A DNA stretch of 7,232 bases from JAXHTY01 sp034189225 (GTDB taxonomy: Bacteria > Desulfobacterota > Desulfobacteria > Desulfobacterales > Desulfosudaceae), in contig JAXHVL010000121.1 of the NCBI GenBank assembly GCA_034189225.1, forward strand, positions 1 through 7,232. The letters run 5' to 3'. A model generated the notes under the pieces. It saw only the letters and a program-made list of their open reading frames with translations. It searched no databases and was not told where the DNA came from. The position numbers and the translations under genes are program-made. Within the stretch, counting starts at the first letter, position 1. Each line of letters opens with the position of its first letter. Shown piece after piece: positions 1 to 5,769 of this stretch.

Positions 1-4
1 CAGA

Positions 5-25
5 GGGCGAACACAAGGTTCGCCC
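5..25. repeat. Short perfect hairpin, GGGCGAAC/GTTCGCCC type
   Basis: GGGCGAAC (5-12) and GTTCGCCC (18-25) form a perfect 8-bp stem around the loop ACAAG, with CTACA following. Sequences of this kind (a GGGCGAAC-type arm, short loop, then GTTCGCCCCTACA) occur as dispersed intergenic hairpins in many bacterial genomes. That statement is from memory of the pattern, not from a search. There is no T-run directly after the stem, so it does not look like an intrinsic terminator. Confidence 0.5.
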
Positions 26-124
26 CTACACCGTACGTGACATGACGAGAGATGCATCGCTTTGCTGCTATTGGACTTCCAAGGAACTTAACGTGGTAAT
101 TCATTTAAAACCAAAGCATCTTTT

Positions 125-206
125 TTAACCACGGAATACACGGAAGAGCACGGAAGGAACCATCTTGTTCCCTTTTTCCGTGCCTTTCCGTGTATTCCGT
201 GGTTAA
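125..206. repeat. 82-bp inverted repeat built from CACGGAA units
   Basis: The outer 21 bases (125-145) are exactly complementary to 186-206. After a short imperfect step, 149-155 pairs with 176-182 and GGAAC (156-160) pairs with GTTCC (167-171), leaving a six-base loop. RNA from either strand could fold into a hairpin of more than 30 bp. Each arm is itself repetitive: CACGGAA occurs at 130-136, 139-145 and 149-155, with 9 to 10-base spacing. The pattern suggests a dispersed intergenic repeat or a small non-autonomous element. It has no coding capacity and no target-site duplication that I can identify. Confidence 0.75.
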
Positions 207-315
207 TCAAACGGCAGTCGATTACGATCACGAAAAGGTAGAAGTGGCGAAGTAATCTTTCGATCCCGCCATAATAGGTTACTTCCTGCAAAAACGCCGC
301 GCGTTGCGCTGGAAG

Positions 316-331
316 CTTTTTACGAAGCCGT
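316..331 (+). repeat. Spacer motif CTTTTTACRAAGCCGT, copy 1
   Basis: The 16 bases CTTTTTACGAAGCCGT recur with one mismatch at 4684-4699, which is also intergenic. Two near-identical copies in separate spacers of a 7-kb window suggest a dispersed intergenic element, but the motif is short and its function is unknown. Confidence 0.35.
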
Positions 332-352
332 CATTTCCGGGCGCAGGGAAAC

Positions 353-399
353 GAGGGGTGCTTCGGAATCGGGAATGCTCCCCTCTTTTGTTTTTTTTT
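353..399 (+). terminator. Strong intrinsic terminator ahead of the first gene
   Basis: GAGGGG (353-358) pairs with CCCCTC (380-385). The stem continues inwards through GC/GC and TTC/GAA with one mismatch and one bulge. The stem is followed at once by TTTT, G and nine Ts (386-399), a textbook rho-independent terminator reading rightwards. No rightward gene lies between the window edge and this point. It therefore either ends a transcript entering from the left, or it is a premature terminator in the leader of the gene at 518, whose start is about 120 bases further on. Confidence 0.75.
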
Positions 400-517
400 A
401 TCTTGTGGTATTGTTTTTTCGGTTAAACCAAAACCGGCGAATGGAATCTCCGTTCAGCGGTCAGTGCTCCTTTTGGCCCGGATAAGCGAGTAGATTAACC
501 AAAAATAAGGAACGCAT

Positions 518-2212
518 ATGATTATCGGCCTGGATGTCGGCGGCACGCACACCGATGTGGTGCTGCTGGATAAAGACGGTCTTCTCAAAGACATCAAAGT
601 TCCTACGGTTGAAACAGACCTCTTTCATACGGTATTGTCGGGGATCGAGCAGATTTCACAGGGCATTAAACCTTCGTCCATCGAACGCATTGTACTCAGC
701 ACCACCTTAACTACCAATGCCATTGTGCAGCAGAAACAGCCTGACTTCGGCATGATCGTGCTCAGCGGACCGGGGATCGACCCGGAGGCATTCCGCACCC
801 ATGACCATTACTACACGGTAGCCGGGGCACTGGACCATCGGGGCCGGGAAATCGAACCCATCGACTTTGAAGCCCTGAAAACCATCACCAAAAAACTCCG
901 GGCCGACGGTATCCGGCATGTGGGCGTGGTGGGCAAGTTTTCCGCGCGCAATCCCATGCACGAGCAGAAAGTCCGTGAGATGCTGAAAAAATCTTTTCGA
1001 AAGGTGTTTCTGGGACACTGGATATCCGGAAGCCTCAACTTTCCCCGGCGCATTGCCACCACATTTCTCAATGCCTCGGTATACCCGATTCACAAAAACT
1101 TTTTTGAAGCGGTCCAGAAGACCCTTGAAAAGCAAGGGCTCCAGGTACCCATTCATATTCTCAAGGCAGACGGCGGCACCATGAGCTTCCCCGCTTCCAT
1201 CAATTACCCCGGCCAGACCATATTGTCAGGACCGGCGGCCAGCGTGATGGGCGCCATTCCGTTTGCCGGGGAAGACGAAGAGGCGCTGGTGCTGGATATC
1301 GGCGGCACCACCACCGACATCGCGGTCATTCTCAACAAGGTGCCGGTGCTGGAACCCCTGGGCATTGAACTGGCCGGTTACAAAACCCTGATCCGGGCAC
1401 TGAAAACACGGTCCATTGGACTGGGCGGCGACAGTCATATCACCGTGGAAGATGGGGAAATCCGCATCGGCCCCATGCGGGCGGGCCATGCCATGGCATT
1501 CGGCGGCCCGGAGCCTACCCCCACAGATGCCCTTTGCGTCCTGGAAAAAATGACCCACGGCGATCGGGACAAGGCGGTTCAGGGAATCCGGAAAATCGCA
1601 GAAGCGCTGGATGCCGGCATCCTTGAAACCGCCGAACGCATTTACGAACACTTCTGCAGCGAGGTGGTCCGGCATGCCCGGAAACTGGTGGCGGATATCA
1701 ACAGCAAACCGGTGTACACCGTCCATGAACACTGGGAAGGACACCAGGTAAGACCCGACAAGATACTGGTGCTGGGCGGGCCGGCCAAGCACTTTGCGCC
1801 CCAGATCGAATCCATTTCCGGCCTTTCCACCCGCGTGGTACCCAAGTGGAATGTGGCCAACGCCATCGGCGCCGCGTTCGCCCGAACCACCAGCGAGGTC
1901 AATCTCTTTGCGGACACCCAGCGCGGTATTCTTACGGCCCCGGAAGAACGTTTTTTTGAACGCATTGACAGCTCTTTCTCCCGGGAGGACGCAGTGGAAA
2001 AGGCATTGTCGCTCCTCAAGCAAAAAGCGATTCGCAGCGGCGCCGCTGAAAGCGACCTGGAAATGGAAATACTGGAAAACCTCCAGTTCAACATGGTGCG
2101 CGGTTTTTCAGCCGCGGGCCGTAATATTCGAATAAAGGTTCAGGTAAAACCCGGCCTCGTCCACGGATATGAAGTGATTGCCAAAAACCTGGCCAATGAA
2201 ATGACCATGTAA
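518..2212 (+). CDS. Short hydantoinase/oxoprolinase-family protein (HyuA-like)
   Basis: This 564-residue protein belongs to the hydantoinase A/oxoprolinase family, ATP-dependent enzymes of the actin/hexokinase-like fold that open cyclic amides or act in related carboxylations. An N-terminal GLDVGGTHTDVVLL (about residues 4-17) and a central LDIGGTTTDIAVI (259-271) are the two phosphate-binding loops. STTLTTNAI (61-69), KADGGTMSF (216-224), LSGPAASV (236-243), GLGGDS (301-306) and NVANAIGAAFAR (445-456) also fit the family. Members such as N-methylhydantoinase A or acetone carboxylase subunits are usually about 650-720 residues. This one is shorter, and its last 100 residues look unlike the usual C-terminus. 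The ATG at 518 is preceded by AAGGA at 507-511. The next gene begins 17 bases after the stop, so an operon is likely. The family call is firm but the substrate is unknown; no hydantoinase B partner is present in the window. Confidence 0.9.
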   Translation: MIIGLDVGGTHTDVVLLDKDGLLKDIKVPTVETDLFHTVLSGIEQISQGIKPSSIERIVLSTTLTTNAIVQQKQPDFGMIVLSGPGIDPEAFRTHDHYYTVAGALDHRGREIEPIDFEALKTITKKLRADGIRHVGVVGKFSARNPMHEQKVREMLKKSFRKVFLGHWISGSLNFPRRIATTFLNASVYPIHKNFFEAVQKTLEKQGLQVPIHILKADGGTMSFPASINYPGQTILSGPAASVMGAIPFAGEDEEALVLDIGGTTTDIAVILNKVPVLEPLGIELAGYKTLIRALKTRSIGLGGDSHITVEDGEIRIGPMRAGHAMAFGGPEPTPTDALCVLEKMTHGDRDKAVQGIRKIAEALDAGILETAERIYEHFCSEVVRHARKLVADINSKPVYTVHEHWEGHQVRPDKILVLGGPAKHFAPQIESISGLSTRVVPKWNVANAIGAAFARTTSEVNLFADTQRGILTAPEERFFERIDSSFSREDAVEKALSLLKQKAIRSGAAESDLEMEILENLQFNMVRGFSAAGRNIRIKVQVKPGLVHGYEVIAKNLANEMTM

Positions 2213-2229
2213 AATGGGAGCCGCAAGCG

Positions 2230-3540
2230 ATGCTGAAAGCCAAACGCAAAACTGGACTCATTTTTTTCCCTGCCTATGACTGGGCCATCAATCCCACTCA
2301 CCCTGAACGAGAGGAGCGGCTGCTTTACACGCAGGACCAGGCCCTGGAGGAAGGGCTTTTTGATATCGACGGATTGATTGAGCTCAAATCCGAACTGGTT
2401 TTAACGGAAGACGTTCAGAGGGTTCATTTCTGCGTACCGGATGTTGCATCGGTCATGACCGAATCCCACTTCATCAGCGCCGGCAGCGCCAAGCGCATCG
2501 GCGAAGCAGTGGTAACAAAAGAAGTGGAAAACGGGTTCGCCCTTGTCCGGCCGCCGGGCCATCACGCCAAGCGGGTGGTGCACGGGGCCCGGGGGTTCTG
2601 CAACGTGAACATCGAAGCCATCATGATCGAATACCTGCGGTCGGCCTACAACATCCGCAAGGTGGCCATCGTGGACACCGACTGCCACCACGGCGACGGC
2701 ACCCAGGACATCTACTGGCACGATCCGGACACCCTGTTCATCTCGCTTCACCAGGATGGACGAACCCTTTACCCCGGCTCGGGGTTTCCGGAAGAAATGG
2801 GCGGCCCCAATGCTGCGTGCCGGACATTGAACATTCCCCTGCCGCCGAAGACCTCGGCCGAAGGCTTCCTTCATGTAATCGAAAACGTTGTCCTCCCCGT
2901 GCTGGACGAATTCAAGCCGGACCTGATCATCAATTCGGCCGGGCAGGATAACCATTATACCGACCCGCTGACGGACATGCACTTTTGTGCCCAGGGATAT
3001 GCAAAACTCACGGAAATGCTGAAGCCGGATATCGCCGTGCTTGAAGGCGGATACTCCATCGAAGGGGCCCTTCCCTATGTCAATGTCGGTATCATCCTGG
3101 CCATGGCCGGCCTGGATTACAGCAGAATCAAAGAGCCGGGATTCAACCCGGATAAAATCCGGCAGGGCGAAAACGTCACCCGCCAGGTCGAACGCCTGGC
3201 CCGGGAGGTATGGACCCTGTGGGAACAGCGACACGTGCTCACGGAAAAACGACAGGCCGGCAAAACCTTTGAAGAGCGCACCAACCAAATCTTTTACGAT
3301 ACCGACGGCATTTATGAGACCCAGCAGGAAAAGGTCCGCATCTGCACCGATTGCGCTGGCGCGCTCCGGATCGACTCGTCCGCGGACCGGGGACGCCGGA
3401 TCCTCGGGATTCATATTCCCCTCAACGCCTGCGACAAATGCCGGGAGACCGGCCACCAGTGGTTTGACGAGGCCGAGGCTGTCCGCTATTTAAAGGTGTT
3501 TCTACAAAACCGGCCGGAGGACGAATACCTGGAAAAATAA
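2230..3540 (+). CDS. Histone-deacetylase-superfamily amidohydrolase with C-terminal CxxC/CxxC tail
   Basis: This 436-residue cytoplasmic zinc hydrolase of the histone deacetylase/acetylpolyamine amidohydrolase superfamily should cleave an N-acyl (typically acetyl) amide. The active-site set looks complete: RPPGHHA with His111/His112, DTDCHHGDGTQ giving zinc ligands Asp151 and His153, SAGQD giving the third ligand Asp240, and LEGGY with catalytic Tyr275. Gln239 stands where many relatives have Phe or another hydrophobic residue, which may affect the substrate tunnel. The catalytic domain ends near residue 300. A helical stretch follows, then CTDC (372-375) and CDKC (401-404), a probable structural zinc ribbon not found in classical single-domain members. 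The start ATG has GGGAG about nine bases upstream, and the gene follows its neighbour by 17 bp. The real substrate could be an acetylated small molecule, polyamine or protein lysine; the sequence does not decide. Confidence 0.92.
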   Translation: MLKAKRKTGLIFFPAYDWAINPTHPEREERLLYTQDQALEEGLFDIDGLIELKSELVLTEDVQRVHFCVPDVASVMTESHFISAGSAKRIGEAVVTKEVENGFALVRPPGHHAKRVVHGARGFCNVNIEAIMIEYLRSAYNIRKVAIVDTDCHHGDGTQDIYWHDPDTLFISLHQDGRTLYPGSGFPEEMGGPNAACRTLNIPLPPKTSAEGFLHVIENVVLPVLDEFKPDLIINSAGQDNHYTDPLTDMHFCAQGYAKLTEMLKPDIAVLEGGYSIEGALPYVNVGIILAMAGLDYSRIKEPGFNPDKIRQGENVTRQVERLAREVWTLWEQRHVLTEKRQAGKTFEERTNQIFYDTDGIYETQQEKVRICTDCAGALRIDSSADRGRRILGIHIPLNACDKCRETGHQWFDEAEAVRYLKVFLQNRPEDEYLEK

Positions 3541-3579
3541 CAACCGGCCCAAAACCGTTGTAAAACATTGGCCGCGGCC

Positions 3580-3599
3580 CACACGGACACAGACGGACA
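3580..3599 (+). repeat. Two tandem 10-mers, CACACGGACA/CAGACGGACA
   Basis: CACACGGACA (3580-3589) is followed directly by CAGACGGACA (3590-3599), which differs at one base. The CACGGA-type core and 10-base spacing recall the arms of the inverted repeat at 125-206, so both may belong to one family of purine-rich spacer repeats. It lies in the gap between the deacetylase-family gene and the EpmA gene. Confidence 0.45.
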
Positions 3600-3614
3600 T
3601 ATACATTTTGCGCC

Positions 3615-3630
3615 CCCGCAAGAGTGCGGG
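3615..3630 (+). promoter_or_regulatory. Hairpin immediately before the in-frame ATG at 3632
   Basis: CCCGCA (3615-3620) and TGCGGG (3625-3630) form a perfect 6-bp stem with loop AGAG, ending one base before an ATG at 3632 that is in frame with the downstream EpmA gene. In mRNA this would sequester the region where a ribosome-binding site for that ATG would sit. No T-run follows, so it is not an intrinsic terminator. A regulatory role is only inferred from position. Confidence 0.35.
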
Positions 3631-3667
3631 TATGAGCAAAACAGGGTAAACCACACTTTTTCCGGGA

Positions 3668-4603
3668 TTGTCAATATTGGGAAACCTCCGAACCCGCGCC
3701 CGCATCTACAGCGCCATCCGCCGCTTTTTCGAAGACAACCGCTACCTGGAAGTGGACACCCCCTGCCGGATACCCGCGCCCATGCCCGAAGCCAATATCC
3801 GTCCCCAGCCCAGCGGGGACTGGTTCCTCCACACATCACCGGAAATCTGCATGAAGCAGCTGCTGGTCCGCGGCCTGGACCGGATATACCAGCTCAGCAA
3901 GACGTTCCGGCAGCAGGAACGCGGCAAAAAACACCTGCCCGAATTCACATTGCTGGAATGGTACCGGCTGAAATCCGATTACCACGACCTGATGGCAGAA
4001 ACAGAAAGCCTCATCCGGTTTGTGGCCGAACAAGTGGCTGACAAAACCGCCGGCCGCACCGCAACGGCTCTGCCATACCAGGACCGCGCCATTGATCTTT
4101 CTCCGGACTGGCCCAAAATTACCGTGGCCGAGGCATTTGACCGGTATGCGGGTATTTCCCTGGAAACCGTTCTCAACGGACCGTCTCCGGCGGACCGGTT
4201 TGACCAATGCATGGGCTGCACCATCGAGCCGCATCTGGGATGGGACCGGCCCGTTTTTCTATACGACTATCCCGCAGCTCTGGGCGCGGCCTTTGCACGC
4301 CTCAAAGCCGATGATGCGTTGGTTGCCGAACGCTTCGAACTTTACATCGGCGGCCTGGAGCTCTGCAACGGGTTTTCTGAACTCACCGGAACAGCGGCCT
4401 ACCGCCAGCGGTTTGAAGTAGAAAACCGCCTGCGCCACACCCGCCTGCAGGCCGCCTACCCCCTGCCGGAACGTTTCCTGGAGGCTGTCGAAGACATGCC
4501 CGACGCAGCCGGCAATGCCCTGGGCATCGACCGCCTGGTCATGCTCTTCTGCAACACCGCCCGCATCGACGACGTAGTGGCCTTTACCCCGGAAATGCTG
4601 TAG
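3668..4603 (+). CDS. epmA: EF-P lysine lysyltransferase-like protein (EpmA/GenX/PoxA)
   Basis: This 311-residue protein is a lysyl-tRNA-synthetase paralogue made only of the class II catalytic core, without the N-terminal anticodon-binding domain. Known EpmA proteins (about 325 residues in E. coli) activate (R)-beta-lysine made by EpmB and attach it to the conserved lysine of elongation factor P, easing ribosome stalling at proline runs. Visible marks are RTRARIYSAIRRFFEDNRYLEVDTP (about residues 8-32), split here as RTRARIYSAIRRFF plus YLEVDTP (motif 1 region); class II motif 2, KTFRQQ with HLPEFTLLEWYR (78-100); the IGGLELCNGFSEL block (227-239); and motif 3, ALGIDRLVMLF (284-294). The C-terminus is complete. 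The start is odd: no ATG fits, the first usable codon is TTG at 3668, and no good Shine-Dalgarno precedes it. An in-frame ATG at 3632 is cut off by TAA at 3647. Neither EpmB nor EF-P is in the window. Confidence 0.9.
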   Translation: MSILGNLRTRARIYSAIRRFFEDNRYLEVDTPCRIPAPMPEANIRPQPSGDWFLHTSPEICMKQLLVRGLDRIYQLSKTFRQQERGKKHLPEFTLLEWYRLKSDYHDLMAETESLIRFVAEQVADKTAGRTATALPYQDRAIDLSPDWPKITVAEAFDRYAGISLETVLNGPSPADRFDQCMGCTIEPHLGWDRPVFLYDYPAALGAAFARLKADDALVAERFELYIGGLELCNGFSELTGTAAYRQRFEVENRLRHTRLQAAYPLPERFLEAVEDMPDAAGNALGIDRLVMLFCNTARIDDVVAFTPEML

Positions 4604-4784
4604 CCCGACGACATCATGCAATGAAACGTCACATGGCATGACAAGAGATATGCCGCAACCCAAACCAATCAGCTGACAATCGACTTTTTACAAAGCCGTA
4701 AAACTTAATGCTTGCAGCATCGGGAGCCTTATGATAGCTCTGGAAAATACAATGTAAACGAAGAAAAAACCAACAGGAGCTATT
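4604..4784. other. Spacer between the EpmA gene and the small protein gene
   Basis: No gene is seen here. The spacer contains a 13-base stretch, CATGACAAGAGAT (4637-4649), which matches 41-53 near the left window edge at 12 of 13 positions, and the second copy of the CTTTTTACRAAGCCGT motif. TACAAT at 4748-4753 could be a -10 box for the next gene, but I find no -35 element at the proper distance. Confidence 0.3.
4684..4699 (+). repeat. Spacer motif CTTTTTACRAAGCCGT, copy 2
   Basis: CTTTTTACAAAGCCGT matches 316-331 at 15 of 16 positions in the same orientation. Both copies are intergenic. No role is known to me. Confidence 0.35.
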
Positions 4785-5129
4785 ATGAACGATCAGAATA
4801 TCGATTTTTCCGTGGATCAGAACAATCTTTACCGGGAAGAATCCATCACCGACCTCAAGGTGGCTGCGATTCGCAAGCTCATCCCCATCAAACCCGACGG
4901 CCAGGATGACCCCGACCGTGAGGTTATATTTGTGGGCCATACCCAGCTCATGTCGCCGGAAGGCCCCCTTCCCCTGCAGGCCAGGCTTGAAGCCGGCAAC
5001 ATGGAAGAGGCCATGAAGGCATTTCCCGGTGAAATGCAAAAGGCCATGGCCGACATGCAGGAACGGGTCCGCCAGTATCAGCAGCAGCAGCAACAGGACG
5101 AATCCCGGATTATTACCCCGGGCCGGTAA
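4785..5129 (+). CDS. Small soluble protein of unknown function with Gln-rich tail
   Basis: A 114-residue acidic protein without signal peptide or membrane segment, so probably cytoplasmic. The ATG is preceded by a good AGGAG at 4775-4779, five bases upstream, which supports the start. The N-terminal part (about residues 1-85) includes the segments NLYREESITDLKVAAIRKL, REVIFVGHTQLMSPEGPLPL and a helical EEAMKAFPGEMQKAMADMQERV. This resembles a short conserved protein that I have seen annotated only as a cytoplasmic or hypothetical protein in Desulfobacterota; I know no function. The tail contains QYQQQQQQ, encoded by a CAG/CAA run at about 5073-5096, then a charged end. It has its own terminator at 5208-5244 and stands 181 bp from the preceding gene, so it may be a single-gene unit. 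Confidence 0.85.
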   Translation: MNDQNIDFSVDQNNLYREESITDLKVAAIRKLIPIKPDGQDDPDREVIFVGHTQLMSPEGPLPLQARLEAGNMEEAMKAFPGEMQKAMADMQERVRQYQQQQQQDESRIITPGR

Positions 5130-5207
5130 CCGATTCGCGGTATTTCAGGCAAGCAGGGACCGGCTGGCCACGCCGCAATCTGCTCTGTTTAAGGAAGTGA
5201 AGAACCG

Positions 5208-5244
5208 AACACCGCCGACGTACGCGTCCGGCGGTGTTTTTATT
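5208..5244 (+). terminator. Intrinsic terminator between convergent genes
   Basis: AACACCGCCG (5208-5217) pairs perfectly with CGGCGGTGTT (5229-5238). ACG (5218-5220) and CGT (5225-5227) extend the stem past a bulged C, leaving loop TACG. The T-run 5237-5241 plus ATT completes a strong rightward terminator, about 80 bases after the stop of the gene ending at 5129. Its right edge overlaps the stop codon of the leftward gene at 5240-5605. It lacks a good T-run in the leftward direction. Confidence 0.85.
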
Positions 5245-5605
5245 CCCTGAGCCATTCAATGGCCTCCTGTTCATCCCTGAACAATCGGACATTGTAGCCC
5301 GCATTCTGGCATACGGTCTCCACAAAATCGTGGGATTTATCTTCGGGGCCCACCAGCATTGCCGAACGCGCACTTCTGGTAACACCCATTTCATGCATGT
5401 CATTGTAAGCATACTCATAGTTTCTGAAAATGGAAGACGCATTCCGTCCCCTCCGCATATCAAACAAAAAACGCTTGATTCCCTTCTCCCGGCTCAGATT
5501 TTCCGCATCCATGGTAAAAATGCGGGCTTCCTCAGCAGTAAAGTCCCCTTTTACCCGACAACAAACATACGTATTGCAGGATGAAACGCTTACTTCATAG
5601 TCCAT
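5240..5605 (-). CDS. SpoIIAA-like (STAS/SEC14-type) protein
   Basis: This 121-residue cytoplasmic protein has the pattern of the SpoIIAA-like family, a small alpha/beta fold related to STAS and CRAL-TRIO/SEC14 domains. A beta-rich start (residues 1-20) is followed by a helix with GDFTAEEARIFTMDAENLS (20-38) and the strand KRFLFDMRRG (44-53). A helix with NYEYAYNDMHEMG (62-74) leads to the strand SAMLVGPED (81-89), then SHDFVETVCQNAGYNVRLF (91-109) and the final helix DEQEAIEWL (111-119). Length fits the family. Proteins of this group are usually of unknown role; some are proposed to bind lipids or act in signalling. The ATG at 5605 is preceded on the minus strand by AAGGGGTGGTGA, a good ribosome-binding site. 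It converges on the upstream small-protein gene and probably stands alone. Confidence 0.8.
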   Translation of the reverse strand: MDYEVSVSSCNTYVCCRVKGDFTAEEARIFTMDAENLSREKGIKRFLFDMRRGRNASSIFRNYEYAYNDMHEMGVTRSARSAMLVGPEDKSHDFVETVCQNAGYNVRLFRDEQEAIEWLRE

Positions 5606-5655
5606 TCACCACCCCTTGACATAAAAAATACGTTTTTAAAGAGGGAAAACCAAAG

Positions 5656-5769
5656 ATGAAAAAAGAAAAACCAGTGGATGTAGCCGATTTACACCGAAAC
5701 ATATTGTTGGTCATTTTAATATCAGCGTACTTAACAATACCGTTCACAAAACCACCCGAGCCGCAATAA
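5656..5769 (+). CDS. Possible 37-residue single-pass membrane peptide
   Basis: A short open frame begins MKKEKPVDVADLHRN and continues with the hydrophobic stretch ILLVILISAYLTIPF before ending TKPPEPQ. A basic N-terminus, one membrane-length hydrophobic segment and a short polar tail is the typical build of bacterial membrane micropeptides. A purine-rich GAGGG (5641-5645) lies ten bases before the ATG, slightly far for a ribosome-binding site. It is divergent from the SpoIIAA-like gene, with 50 bases between the two start codons. I recognise no family, and a frame of this length can arise by chance. The membrane-like composition in an AT-rich spacer is only modest support, because AT-rich DNA favours hydrophobic codons. 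Confidence 0.35.
   Translation: MKKEKPVDVADLHRNILLVILISAYLTIPFTKPPEPQ

Larger units (their letters stand above)
1..517. other. Gene-free leader region with repeats and a terminator
   Basis: No convincing protein gene is visible on either strand of these 517 bases. The one open frame of moderate length (88-291, minus) runs across an inverted repeat and has no recognisable protein character, so it is treated as spurious. The stretch holds a short perfect hairpin (5-25), a long inverted repeat (125-206), a 16-bp motif shared with another spacer of the window (316-331), and an intrinsic terminator (353-399). Between the terminator and the gene at 518 lie T-rich sequence, a weak hairpin (CGGTT at 420-424 with AACCG at 432-436), and the ribosome-binding site AAGGA at 507-511. 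I see no -10/-35 pair that I would defend and no riboswitch class that I recognise. Confidence 0.6.

Noticed and set aside
125..206. Inverted repeat interpreted as part of a CRISPR array
   Set aside because: There are no regularly spaced identical repeats separated by unique spacers; the CACGGAA units are only 9-10 bases apart.
88..291. 67-codon minus-strand frame in the left spacer
   Set aside because: It is built across the inverted repeat 125-206, so much of it is translated repeat, and it has no family character.
2401..3456. Long open frame on the minus strand across the deacetylase-family gene (351 codons)
   Set aside because: It is a mirror of GC-rich codon use in the real gene, which has a complete set of catalytic motifs. 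The antisense protein shows no recognisable domain. The same holds for the 265-codon minus frame at 1226-2023.
3568..4041. Open + frame of 157 codons overlapping the start of the EpmA gene
   Set aside because: It is an out-of-frame shadow rich in Pro, Arg and His, while the EpmA frame carries clear class II synthetase motifs over the same bases.
5616..5644. TTGACA reading rightward as a -35 box for the 37-codon frame
   Set aside because: No acceptable -10 hexamer lies 16-18 bases downstream (AAGAGG at 17), and the box overlaps the ribosome-binding region of the divergent gene.
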